64,000 bases of DNA from Lineus longissimus (Eukaryota > Nemertea > Pilidiophora > Heteronemertea > Lineidae): NCBI RefSeq assembly GCF_910592395.1, contig NC_088309.1, forward strand, positions 19,222,599-19,286,598, in the 5' to 3' direction. Positions 22,901-34,929 of this stretch are shown piece by piece. Position 1 is the first letter of the stretch. The number at the start of each line of letters is the position of its first letter. Under the pieces are notes generated by a model that was given only the letters and a program-made list of their open reading frames with translations, was not told the DNA's origin and ran no database searches. Position numbers and translations under genes: made by a program.

Positions 22901-25900
22901 GTTTAATCGCAAAAAGTCTTGTTTAATTTTTCAAAGCTGTTTGATTCATTATTTTACCTCTCTAGGTCACCCGCTAGCAGCCAATCCCATTCGAAAGGCT
23001 CTTCCAGTACCGAGGAAGACGTGATGAGCCAGAGTGGCTCAGACAGCAAGGACAGCAGTCTTCAGAGCAAAGACAGCAGTCTTCAGAGTACAGACTCACA
23101 AAATGGAAATAACGTAAGATATTTGAGGCTTTTTTAATTAGCAAGTGAATCTGTTTACTTTTAGTCAAAATGTTTATCCAAGACTTGTGGACTGGACATT
23201 TTGTTTGGGCCTGTCAGTCTTAACTTTGAAAGCATGAAAACTTGGAGAGAAAAATCTCTAAAACTTTTAACTAGAAATTGCCTTATTTTCAGATGGACTT
23301 GGCCACATTCCTGATCCACCGAGCATGCCAGAATTCTGTCCTATGTAATTACTTTTTCTGGTACGTGTTGGTCGAGAGTGATGACCAGGAGTCGAAAGAT
23401 AAGAAGGTGATCGAAATGTACAACACGGTGCTGCGAAGGTTTAGCCACGCGTTGATGAAGGTCAGTGGAGTCCGTTTTGTCTTTTACTGCTCAGTTTAAA
23501 AACATTTAGGACTGCGAAAATAAAGGAGTTTGCTGTATTATTTGCTAATTGCAATAGAACTCTTCCTCACATTTTCAGGGCGGTAAGGATTTCCGTTTGA
23601 GACGGTCACAGTTCGTAGGGCAGCAGAAGTTCATGGAGAGACTGATCAACTTGGTCAAGATGGTCGCAAGGGAGAGTGGCAATAGAAAGAAAAAAGTGAG
23701 TCAGTGTTTACCTTACTCACTACGGATAAGGATTGGCTGCAATGGCAATAACTTCTGTGCTGTCTGCACGAAGTCCCCAGACAAGAATTCGGGCCAAATG
23801 GTGAACACCACGTGATAAACTGTACAGCGGAAACAAGGCAGACGACAACTGAGTACATCTGACCAGCAGGATCGACTTTTTAAGGAGTGGATACAAAGGA
23901 GATGAAGACCCTACCTTCACCCATTCTTGTTTAATCCCCATTTACAGATAGAGAAGCTACAAGCCCTCTTAGCTGACCAGGAGGTAGTGCAGTACAACTT
24001 CGCCGGCTTTGAACCCCTGCTCTTACCCTTGGACCCCACTATCAAAATCAAAGCAATCATTCCAGAGCAAGCGACTCTTTTTAAGGTGAGTAGATTCCAA
24101 TCACGAGGAGCCCCATAGCTCTGCTGGATACATCACCAGTTGGCCGCAGTTCATTCAGAGATAACCCCATGTTTGTTTCTTCAGATGTTATGGCAGGAAT
24201 TCTAGGAACTAAAAGTCATGACTCTTCACGAAAACATGTGCCTCATACTAGTTATCTGAAGACCACTAATTTGACCCTCTACAATGTAGCTCCTACCCAT
24301 TGGCCCCCTTTAAAACTGTGATGTTTTCCAGAGTAACATGATGCCTTGCCGGCTCACATTCAAAACAGTGGACGACACTGAATACATTGCAATATTCAAA
24401 CATGGCGATGACATGCGACAAGACCAGCTTGTCCTGCAGATCATCACACTCATGGATCAGGTAAGCATCTTTTATCTTCATTTGGTCTCCCCAGTTTATG
24501 TTACAGCCACTACTGTCATCCGCCAAATCTTTGCAGTCGTTTTATTTTCACATATTTCGCAAACTATCTCTTAGAGTTGTTCTTCTCCAGGGAGAATTCC
24601 ACCTCCAAGCTGGGTTGAGCATCTTTACGTGCCACTATGGTTAGGTGTCAGTTGGGTTCATTTTCCCAGTGACTCTGTCTTCAGCCAAAGATTAGAATTT
24701 GAATAGTTAGATATAAGGTTTTGATATCATGTCTCTTTTCCAGCTCTTACGCCGTGAGAACCTTGACCTGAAGTTGACCCCCTACAAGGTGCTAGCCACG
24801 AGCAGTAAAGATGGCTTAGTCCAGTATATTAGTTCAATCTCCATCGCAGAGGTCCTGACATCAGAAGGCTCAATACAAAACTTCTTCCGTAAACATTCCC
24901 CCAGTGAAAATGGACCGTATGGTATATCACCAGAAGTTATGGATAATTACATCAAAAGTTGTGGTACGTAAATTGACCATTTTAACCTTCGTTTGAAAAC
25001 AGTGATACACGTCAGACTGGGGACTTGCAGTTTTAGGAATTATTACCACGTCAGAGGTCCTTGGTTTTCTAACCAAGACTGTCTGGGTAGACCAAAGGCA
25101 CAGGACCAAACCCAAGGTGCCAACTGAGGGTTTTTGATTTGGCCTTGCCTCAGTCTATTTACTCTTCTTCTGCTTTCGATATCTGGTATTCGACTGTTGG
25201 CTATTTTGTCATGTCTTAAGCCATGTGATGGCCACAAATTGGGCTGTCTTTGTCAGCTTACCCTTAATCTATTCCCTCATTCTTTAAATTTCAGCTGGAT
25301 ACTGTGTGGTGACATACCTTCTCGGTGTTGGTGATCGTCATTTAGACAATCTTCTGCTGACAAAAGCAGGTAAATATACTAGATAAGGTCATTGTCAGTG
25401 CTCATAAGGATGTATGGGGTGATAGGCCAGATCAATACTGCCTCTAATTGAGTGCTGCTGACACTGAACTTAAAACTGTTGATTTCAGGTAAACTGTTTC
25501 ACGTTGACTTTGGCTACATCCTTGGGCGGGACCCCAAACCGATGCCGCCCCCTATGAAGCTGAGTAAAGAGATGGTAGACGCCATGGGAGGAACAAACAG
25601 TGAACACTTCCATGATTTCAAGAAGTTATGCTATACTGCTTTTCTCCATTTGAGAAGGTTCGTGTTTCATAACAAATATTTTACTATATCTGCTGTTTGC
25701 ATGGGTCCAACTTTTACATCTTTTTACACTTTGCCGGATAGCACTTCAAACTAAACCAATTCACTTGGTAGACTGGTGCAATGACATATGCTAAGGTTGA
25801 CCTAAATATTTGTTTGTTGACATCCTGATGAAGTTTCCCACAACTCATTACAAAATGTGTGTTGTTACATCGATGCCTCGAATACAGCCATTGACCTGCG

Positions 25901-26581
25901 CCATTGACAAAAAACTTGTCCTGAACGAGTCGCTTGGTATCACTATCATTCCTAATTTTCAGATCCGCCAACCTTTTCCTGAACTTGTTCTCCCTGATGG
26001 TCGACGCCAATGTTCCCGACATTGCCCTCGAGCCCGACAAGACGGTGAAGAAGGTACAGGATAAGTTCCGTCTTGATCTCACGGACGAGGAAGCGGTCCA
26101 CTTCATGCAGAGTCTTCTTGATGTCAGCGTGTCGGCCATGATGCCTGCATTGGTGGAACAGATGCACAAAATTGCACAGGTAAGAAGGTCTGACCATTTC
26201 CAATCACCACGTCTTTAGCCAGTTGGTTGTTGTGACGTACGACCGTAGTTGTTTTCCAATTTTCGACCCAAAGTCAATCAAACGCTGACCTATTTGGTAG
26301 TATACAGGACCTCAGGTTTGCCTGTGCAACCAAAAATATATGCCAATACATTGGCAGATTCAGAAATTTGTGCGAGTCCAGCCCAAACCAGAGAGCACAG
26401 AAGCTGTGATCTTGGAAACGAGGGGAGGCGCGGTTCCATTTGAAGCTCAGAAAGTGTCTTCCCCAAGGTTGCCCATGCAGCCAACCATAATCATACATCA
26501 TATGCACGATCAAAGTACCTCAGTGGCTGTCACCAAGGTCTAATGATATTTTTCTTTTCATTTTAGTACTGGAGGAAATGA
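16939..26581 (+). CDS. PIK3C3: Class III phosphatidylinositol 3-kinase VPS34 (911 aa)
   Basis: Nineteen exons: 16939-17015, 17674-17862, 18452-18595, 19242-19365, 19819-20001, 21212-21283, 21713-21910, 22052-22237, 22574-22740, 22966-23113, 23293-23460, 23579-23695, 23948-24085, 24332-24460, 24744-24963, 25295-25369, 25489-25657, 25963-26179, 26567-26581. All phases join. The product matches animal VPS34 end to end: N-terminal C2 region ([39 protein letters not shown]), PIK helical domain (about 310-530), and kinase domain with [12 protein letters not shown], catalytic [12 protein letters not shown] (Asp767, Asn772) and [13 protein letters not shown] (Asp785). The C terminus is YWRK, the conserved last helix. 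Exon 9-10 is a Ser-rich linker slightly longer than in vertebrates, including a KDSSLQS pair. Family role: makes PI3P with VPS15 and Beclin in autophagy and endosome traffic. Confidence 0.97.
18275..18455 (+). repeat. Perfect 90 bp tandem duplication carrying the exon 3 splice acceptor of PIK3C3
   Basis: Bases 18275-18364 and 18366-18455 are identical, offset by 91 bp. Both include the polypyrimidine tract, CAG and the first exon bases CTGG. Splicing to the second AG (18451) gives the conserved frame. Splicing to the first (18360) would read a few codons and then a TAA, so it is a decoy. Confidence 0.95.
20180..20262. repeat. Inverted repeat in PIK3C3 intron 5
   Basis: Arms of about 30 bp: GAGGAAATCAGAGGTTAATG at the left, with its near complement (containing aacccctgatttcctc) at the right. 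They are separated by about 21 bp. This could fold as a hairpin. It may be a tiny MITE. Confidence 0.7.
21471..21556. repeat. Interspersed repeat, family 3 copy
   Basis: Contains cacactgtgagatagc, ataagtaacttaatctggc and tgtgtagtctccgttcaaag. These match, in order, the copy at 36090-36178. PIK3C3 intron 6. Confidence 0.5.
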
Positions 26582-27150
26582 GGAGCCGTTGATCATGGGA
26601 TCAAATTCTAAGGATATTGGTGCTATTGCCTGACTTTGTCAGCATCTGCTTGCGCTGTTGAGGACTTTTCTACATAACATTCTTTTGGCCGCAAAGTTTT
26701 GAATACTTGACTAGAAAAAGCAGGACGTTTTGGAAACGAACTTTTCACAATTGACAGTCTTTGTGAGTTGATCAAAGAATGATAGGGGATTGACTGTGTC
26801 ATGAAATGTTTCTGGTCTTTCTAAAAGCATTTGTTCTTCTTCACTGGTGGATATATAGTGGATGGAAAATACTGTGTCGACTTAATTGAGCCAGTTTAGG
26901 GGTGCCTGAACAAAAAGGCCAGTTTTGCCTGTAATAGACCCACATGTGTGCCAGGCACGGTTCAACCAGCTTGAACATATCGACACAGTATGTAGACCTT
27001 CACAGTTGGTAAAATCATGTTTCAAGGTTGTGATGTATCATCTGGATGGAAGAACCTCAGCTGGGTTTTTTCATGTCAAATGTGATTTTCCACATACTAT
27101 GAATGTAAATATTTGTCAGTATGTGCAATAAAGTACATTATTTATTACAA
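26582..27150 (+). other. PIK3C3 3' UTR
   Basis: From the stop to an AATAAA at 27127-27132. No other coding signal. Confidence 0.6.
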
Positions 27151-27210
27151 TATGCCATGATTTCTTTAATACCCCTGAATTATTACAGCGTCAAATGTCC
27201 ATTTATACTT

Positions 27211-27530
27211 CTTGGCTCATTTCATCCATCATCATGACTGAGTGTGATCAGGTATCAGCCTCCTGACTGGGACATCAAAGGTTAGAGACCTTACCCTGAC
27301 TATTTTCATTTGGCATTAGAAAGGTCGATTTGAATTTCTTGGCTCATCAATTGTGATAACCTTAGGGTTACATGTAGGCATCAGCCTCCTTGCCTTAAAG
27401 ATTCGAGACCTTGCCCTTTTAGGCTCATGACATCAATCATTGTAAACTAGTGGTTGGCATCTGCCTCCTGACCTGGATGTCAACGGTTGGAGACCTTGCC
27501 CTGACTATCTGTATTTGGCATTATAAACCT
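27211..27530. repeat. Degenerate threefold tandem repeat between PIK3C3 and MRPS11
   Basis: Three diverged copies of a roughly 100-125 bp unit. Shared words in order are ttggctcat (or ggctcat), ggcatcagcctcctgac, gagaccttgccctgacta and catttggcatta. The two flanking genes converge here. The rest of 27531-28160 has no supported gene. Confidence 0.65.
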
Positions 27531-28164
27531 TTGCACCAAATGACCGACGTACAACACTGGTCCTGCATCCTGCGTGGTCGAGGGTATTTGAATACCATCA
27601 ATGAAGACTTCTGCCCTCACTTCTGCTCAGAACCTGGATTGAAATGTCCCCACCTTATTTACACCAACACGCAGATAATACCAAGGTTTTTGACATAGCA
27701 TAATATTCCATAAAGTGTTCTATTAAATTCCCTCATTGCAAATGCTCCACAGAAGTAAACTGCTGTGGAGTTTGAAAAGGGCAGCATATACTTCCTGTTC
27801 CTTTGAGAATGGGCATGGTTGAGCAGAAGATGACCCCAACCAGGGCTGGCTTAGATCGAGGCCTATGAAAAAATTCTCTTGTCAGCTGGTTTGATATTGC
27901 AACGGTGGGGCCTGCAGTATGGACAGAGAGTTGGTCAGTAAGACAAGGTTGTCTCCTACATTTTCTTGTGTGATCAAGTACCGTAGTCTGTGGCTCAGGT
28001 TTGGGCATGCATTTCAGCTTTCAGTAATAAAATTATACTGATCAAATAAACAACCCACAGGTTGTGCCTCTTTATCCCTTTGAGAACAACTGGGAAAGAG
28101 CTAAAATAATACTAAATCAGTTGATGACTCCTCAGAAAACATAAGAAAAACGAAACACACTCAG

Positions 28165-28446
28165 TATCGTAGAAATCAGTTTATTTATACAAATAAGCAG
28201 TGAAGATTTCAATCTTCAACTTACAAGTAAACCACAATTTCTCAAAGGGTTGTAATGTCGATGTTTATTTAGTTAATAAGGGCATCTCTCAAGTTCAAAT
28301 AATTTGGCTCCGACTCTATGGTTAAATCCAAAAATTGAAGGAATAGTTCGCAGTTTTCAAATGGTATTCACTTCGTAACAGAGAATATCATCCTATATTA
28401 ATCACAAAACAAACAGCACAAAATAATAATAATTCCTAAATTGTCT
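28165..28446 (-). other. MRPS11 3' UTR
   Basis: From the stop at 28449-28447 down to a minus-strand AATAAA at about 28185-28180. Confidence 0.55.
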
Positions 28447-30709
28447 TTATAATCGTTTTTGTTTCCTTGGACGGCCAGTGTTAAATGGTGCTCTTGTGGA
28501 GTCTGTTATTGAAACGATCTGAAGTCCACTCATCTGGAGTCCTTTGATAGCTGGCTGAAAACCAATGATAAGAAACTGTGAAAAGGTAGTTTGATTAATC
28601 AATAAACCAATTTATTTTGCATGATTTGTTTGGAATGTATCAGTGGCATTGGAACCAAACATGCTGACAGAAATCTGGCTATAGGTGTTTCTGAATACTG
28701 ATACTCAACTGGCTAATTAGCGCCGACACAATACCACTGCCTTGACTCAGATAACTTCTGGCAATGTCAAGTACCAAAGTTATTCTTCCTCAGTATTGTT
28801 CTGAAGTGCCAGAGTTTAATTGGGTGCAATGTGTATGGAAAAGAGATTATTTTTACATACCAGTCTTCCAGGGCCGTATTCCCTGGCAGCAACACGTAAA
28901 AACTTTAACCCTCTTTCAACTGCTCGCTGAAATATACAAGAAATATTATAAATCTGTACTGAAATAACCTAAAACATGCCTCCCAGGCCGACCGCCATGT
29001 TTCTTTGCCACAGGGATTCAGCCTGTGCTGGTGCCATTTGGATTTCTCCCCTGTCTGACGTCATGGAATTAGCCCCCTATTAGACACAAGTCGAGCAACT
29101 TGTCTCAGTTATTTGAGGAATCAAAGGTTATCCATCATGAGTTTAATGATTCCAACATGCATGCCTCACCAAGAAAACGTTTGCTGATGTCAACAAAAGA
29201 CAACTGGTCAACTGGACAAATACAAAACATTTAAACTAACCTTTCCTATAGTTAAACCAACAGCTTGTCCTGCTATATTCGTACCCTTCCTAGCATTTCT
29301 GAATCCTTCAGCACCCTGGAAAGAGACCATGAATGTTAGAATTATAACAATCTGAATGACTGTAGTATTTGTAGCATTTCTGCTGCTGACCTGCCTCCTT
29401 ATAAAGAACGGAGAGGAATACTGGCCAAAGGACACCACCCTTACCACAAAAAGTTGGAACTCTGTGGTGGAACTCTCTTAGTATCTAGGACAGCAAACTT
29501 CATTACCGAAAACAGACTGACTGTCTAGAATGCTTCACAAAAATTAACTCACAGCTATATTACAAACAGCACCACAGGTGTCACTGAAGACAGGAATTTG
29601 GGCCAGAATCAGTCGCCCTAAAAACAGTGCTCAAGATTAAGTTTATATAACTTACTGCAGACGATGAGGTGATGATGTCACCTTTAAAGTCTGTCAAGGC
29701 CACGATGGTGTTGTTCCGAGTAGCCTGAATATGAACAATTGGCAGCTCATCGTAGCGTGTGCCATCGATGACCATGGAATGGGTCTCCAGTGAGGGAAAT
29801 GGTATACCCGACCTGGAAAAAGAGTAGGAGCAGACTTACAATTTATGTACATTGAGTAGTCTGATTAAAAGAAACAACTTTCAATAACATGATGGGGTGA
29901 AGTCGTTGACGCAGTGCCCTGCTGTTAGAGACACAATAGTTGTGATTTACCTTGATGGTGTCTAACAGGCTAACTGTATTTCGAAAGCTTTCCAAATGCA
30001 ACAGACTCTTTAACTTACGCCATCATGCCTTCCAGCTTGATTTCAACCTCCTCAGAAGGCGTTTCCTCTTTGACCGTTTTAAGCGATGCACTAGTCACAG
30101 CTCTCTTGTCCACATCTTTGTCTAGGACAGACATCACTGATGTTTTATGAATTTGTCTAGCTTGATACAATGTTGCATCTGCAATTAAGATTAGTACCCT
30201 TGTACTATATTATGCATTAGAAATATACTCACCTCATATACATTTGAAAATTCCATAACATAATTAATATTTCCTAGCCTTTTTTCTTTGAAGTTTAAGG
30301 GAGGATAACTTTGTAACTGTCCTTAGCTTCACTTTATAAGCTATAAGGTGCTTCCCATAAAACATGGGAGAACAAAATAAAGTTCACAACATAACTTTTT
30401 AAAACTTGCATCCATTCGGAAAGGAAATTCACCATTAAATGAAATTAAAACTGCAACCGCTTTGATTGATTTATTATTCAGACAAACTTGGCTTGGACAT
30501 CTTAACACGCAAGGCTCCGAGACCATAGTCTCTGCAAGGGAATACCAGTTATTACGGCATCTGGGAACTGGACTCGAGGTAAGATGCTCTTGCATAGTTT
30601 CCAAGTCACTTGAGATTAACTTACTGCACACACGATGGGAATGACAATATGATGGCTTGCACAGGCAAGTGTATGCCTGGCGAGCCACCACCGCCACATT
30701 TCTCATCAT
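28447..30709 (-). CDS. MRPS11: Mitochondrial small ribosomal subunit protein uS11m (216 aa)
   Basis: Six exons on the minus strand: 30709-30625, 30178-30019, 29812-29656, 29315-29241, 28926-28861, 28554-28447, phases consistent. The C-terminal 140 residues are a full S11 domain: IVHIQATRNNTIVALTDFKG, EGFRNARKGTNIAGQA, AREYGPGRLPAIKGLQMSGL, IVSITDSTRAPFNTGRPRK. The first 75 residues are basic and non-conserved, starting MMRNVAVVARQAYTCLCK, which suits a mitochondrial presequence. The basic end RPRKQKRL is typical. Family role: 18S-like (12S) rRNA binding on the platform of the mitochondrial small subunit. It shares a 4.2 kb divergent gap with POR. Confidence 0.95.
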
Positions 30710-32262
30710 CTTCTTGAATCACGTCACTGAAAGGAAAGAACTAAACAGTAGAGAATGTCTGCTCATAGTGCTATTGAATAAGCACCTTTCATGGTCAGCT
30801 AAGCACATTTTTCACGACAACAAACAAGCTGCAAGGTCAAGGAACTGCCTCGCACAACCTAGCCTAGCCTGTGTCGCACACGCCGGCTGCCTCACAATGG
30901 CGCACACTGATCAGCAACGCCAATGGATATTGTTTAAGCGGATAACCAATAAAAGATGTCAAACGCTTTGCACACACCTGAACACAGCAGGGTAGTGTAT
31001 AGTATAGTGGTTGTATACATAACATACATACAATGCATAGCGCATACAGCATAGGCTACATACAATACATACATGTACTTTTTTGCACAACACTTTCTGT
31101 ATACAGAGCCTATGGTCAAACAAAATTAACTTCTTCACACCACACACAGTAAACATTACACTGAACATAGACAAAGATGGAGAGGATGTGAACTAACGAG
31201 TAATATAACAGCCAAAATTTGGAGATTTGTGGCTACAAAATCATGAAAAATTGATGGTACTTTAAGTAGCGCTGCACGAATTTCTAGCTGCAGACTCAAC
31301 TAATCGATATTTTCAGCAAAATTTCTGATTCAAAGTTTAGCTCTTATTGATATACAATTGCATTTTTCGGAATCTTATTGGCGTGATGATTTACTATCTA
31401 TAGTGACTTAGAATTCCTGAATACGGGGTCACTATTGAGCGATTTTAGTTTACCGACTCCGCTGTACCTGATGCATTATGTGAGTCTAACAATCAATTAA
31501 ATTAACTAAAATAAATTACTACAAAGTATCCTCAGCTTCCCCCAATTCTCTTCAAAACGAATTAATAATTGTTTATTGTGTGATTGCTTGAGATGTTGCT
31601 TATGATGTAATCAGTAAATTGATATTGTTACGCAATCTACAATGACGTCATTATCAAGCAATGCTGGAGGAATCCCCTCAGATTTTGTAACCTTTCATGT
31701 TTTGAAATCATAACCAAAAGTTGATTAAACGTACCTTTTCAAAGTGAGTATCACAATAAAACCAATTTCTCCTCATTGATTATTATACTCTTTCAGTTAT
31801 TGACTTGTTGTGATGAAAATTCTTTTGTTTGATTTTACGTATGCAGCAGTTTGTTTTGTGGTTTGATATATAATCAATGGGGAAATCCCCTTTACAATGC
31901 ATTGTCCATAGTACATTTACATGTATGCATGCCTGTACAGACTGCACTTACTGTGGTTTGTATTCCCTACAAAAAGTGAATTCAATTAACTTGGCGCTTG
32001 GTCGACGCCACAGCATTGTTTTTGGTACTGGCTCCTCGATGACCTCATCTTGCACCATCCGAGGCAGGGCTGACGAAGTGACCCTTGGCGACCATGGGCC
32101 TCAGATTCGGAGCTAAGCGTGTGGGTTACTTCATTCAAGGGTGTTGTTGCTTCTAAAGCCCCTTCTTAAACGTCTTCTCTCTTGCCTAGTGTTTTTGTGG
32201 GCCTGTTTCAAGAGTGTCTTCGCTTCCGTGTCGTAAGACTGAGATGAGGCACTGGATTCTTC

Positions 32263-32333
32263 CTCCTGACACCTCTTCATTAAAAACAGCACTTGTCAGT
32301 CCCAAGGATGTCTTCAATAGAGATGTTCTACTG
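32263..32333. mobile_element. MITE, family 1 (partial, one end)
   Basis: Right-hand half only: cagcacttgtcagtccc, then a decayed gtcttcaatagagatgttctactg, followed by TA. Confidence 0.5.
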
Positions 32334-33541
32334 TATTCTTATTGGCCTAGCACAAGCATACATACCGATAGGCCTACTTTAATGACCTGATATATGTCAT
32401 GGAAACACCAATTAGTCAATTGTATGATCGTCCTACTTTTTGAACTGTTGCACTAACCACCTGAAGTGCTGATGACACCAGTCATGACTTCATGCGTAAA
32501 ACTGGCAGTATGACACCATGTGCTACTTGATAATTTCTCATATGATGTCATGGACTACTCTTTCTGATAATATGGACTGTTATCTTGTGCAATGCCAATG
32601 GGACTCTTATACCTAGCTTGGTGAGAACTGCTTGTTGTGTCCTCTCCTCAGTGTACAAATCAACTGGACTCAGAGCTTAGCGCTACAATAAAAGAATAAT
32701 GTAAGTAACTAGTCTAGAATATAATCATTGTTACTTTCCCTAAATGATTGAAGACGTCTGCCAGCAAGAACCCGGTAAGCCACATATTCGGCAAAATTGA
32801 GTTGCTGCTGCAATTTTGTCTGTCTGACTGCCTTCTATCAACTCAAATAAAAAGCATTGCTCGAAAGAGTGTGATTTTCACCATGATTTTTTAAAATCAA
32901 TGACACATGTGACATGAGAACAAAGTTATTGTCGTCAATTGTGTGACCCAGTAAGTGCACAAAATATTAATCTAAAATTTTGATTTTCTCAAAATGACCG
33001 TCATTTGGATTCTCGAGTTCTTGCACCAGATTGCAAATAATCTAATGTATCGGATGTATGGCAATCACTTGATATAATGCATTATTGTTAGTCTATTTAA
33101 TGACCTGTCAGTTACTGGGTCAGCATTGCTTTGTTGAGTGACCTATACATCTGTATATATATGTGATGTGTCAGTCAAAAAGCCTTTGTTTTGAACAATT
33201 TATGATATCAAAAACGTCATTGGGCCTAAACGTATTTTAGATTCAACCAATCTATGATACTAATCTATGAATATGATACCAAAACAGATTCCATCTATGA
33301 TACCATTCCTTCTCTATGATCTGTATTGCATGTCTTATAGGCCGACACCTTACATGCCTTACCAAGCCATGTTTTTGTTGGCATTATCCAATGCTCACAG
33401 TGTTAAGGATTATCATGAATTCTAGTCATGACCGCCACAAACCATTTACTCGGTGAACAACAATCGGTGAGTGCACAATTCTTGGTAAGAACTGAGACGA
33501 TAGCTTGGGAACCCATAAACGCCGACAGGCAATATCGATTA

Positions 33542-33707
33542 GAGTGGAACCTCCCTTAGCAAACACTTCTCTATTAAGGGCATCATTTTTTAGGACTTTA
33601 ATTTTGGTCCAAGATTGGTCATTTCAATTGAATTATCAGGGCACCTCTCAATTGACGACAGCATTTTCAGTCCTGATTAGAGTGTCCTTAGTAGAGAGGT
33701 TCTATCG
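33542..33707. mobile_element. MITE, family 1 (complete, TA-flanked)
   Basis: TA at 33540-33541 and 33708-33709. Left end GAGTGGAACCTCCCTTAGCA, right end AGAGAGGTTCTATCG. The internal order ttttggtcc, tcaattgaattatc, cctctcaattga matches the copies at 12153, 38537 and 41716. Confidence 0.65.
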
Positions 33708-34929
33708 TAAATCTAGTGGAGTCCTAAAAGGCTGGCTCTTGCGTGATGTGATTGTCGGTATCGTTGACGATATGAGGTGTAGTCTAGTGAAGAAGGTGTC
33801 AGACACTTTATCCCGAAATTGTGGGTTTATTACCCATATGATATGAAAATATGGGAACAGGCGGCACTGTGTACAGTTCCTTAAAGCATACCCATATGAA
33901 CCACTTTGGCAAGTCAGTTCCATTGATGGCCTCACTCTTTTCAAGGGGGACTATGCATGAGCTACATGGGGGGTTCAAATTGGTAGTCTTCAGGTGGCTA
34001 GTGCAGTTACTGTTAGGGTTAGGGGGTGATTCAGCAATAATCAGTTGCCTCAAGATATACTGTGAGATAGATGTGTCAGTAGGACAGGCAGGACAAACAA
34101 GTTGCCCTAAATTGGTGTCTTCCTGATTGAAGCTGCCCCAATTTTGATACACCGAACAATTTCAAGTTTAGTTTAGTTCCCCTGCACATATTTTTAACTC
34201 TTCAATGGATGCTGCTATTTTTGTATGCAGGTATTGTCTCCCTCTTTATCATGCAGATCAACAAATTCTTACTCATTGTGTAATTGTGTAATGCTTTCCA
34301 TTCCGAGAATGTGGCAACTTTCAGAAACCGGATTTAAACCGAAACAGTGTATCCTCGCTCTGACTAATGTCACTGATTTAACGTGTGAGAGTACTGTAGG
34401 ACTAGGACTAGGAGTGACATTTATCACATAAATGGACGTCTTCAGAATTCGTGAAAAAAGGTTTTTCTTGAGAAACACAGTCATCTGACAGTGTTTTCTC
34501 CACAAATTAGCACTCTTTCACATAAGCGCTGACTGGGTGGAAAATTATCCTTTTTCAGTTGTGTATCTTTTACCTTTAGGGCAGATTCTGACATAGACAT
34601 ATCATCTTGTTGTCATAGTTTGCCTAGCCATTTCTTCCAAGTACCACCCTTGCTGAGAGATACACTCTTGACTGACTTCTGCTCTGACAAAAAGCCATTT
34701 CGTATCTGATTCTCCGGTGCAATAAGTGTCTTTTCCCTGGAGTGGATGCGAAATTTTGGTTATGTTGTCAGTGTGCCAGAGTCAAGGTGGGGCAGATGAG
34801 AGCTTATCCTATGACACTCGTGAAATATCGGTCTACTATTTAGAGTTACATGTAGGTGGTCAAGCGGAATGTATCTTATTTCTCCTTGATGACATTTCAC
34901 TGCTTTCTCATTTCAGTTAATCCCTCGCC

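Larger units (their letters stand above)
30710..34929. other. Intergenic region between divergent MRPS11 and POR
   Basis: No gene could be supported. It holds two family 1 MITE copies (32263-32333 partial, 33542-33707 complete) and low-complexity catacata sequence at about 31010-31080. A short open stretch at about 31980-32116 is readable on both strands but has no family resemblance. A strong acceptor (tttctcatttcag) ends at about 34917, 13 bp before the POR start. POR therefore probably has a non-coding first exon somewhere in this gap. Confidence 0.5.

Noticed and set aside
30341-30709. 122 aa minus-strand frame as a complete protein
   Set aside because: It begins with MRPS11 exon 1 but reads into the intron after the donor at 30625.
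31877-32116. 79 aa plus-strand frame in the MRPS11-POR gap
   Set aside because: No family resemblance, no splice partners; the stretch is open on both strands, which suggests chance.
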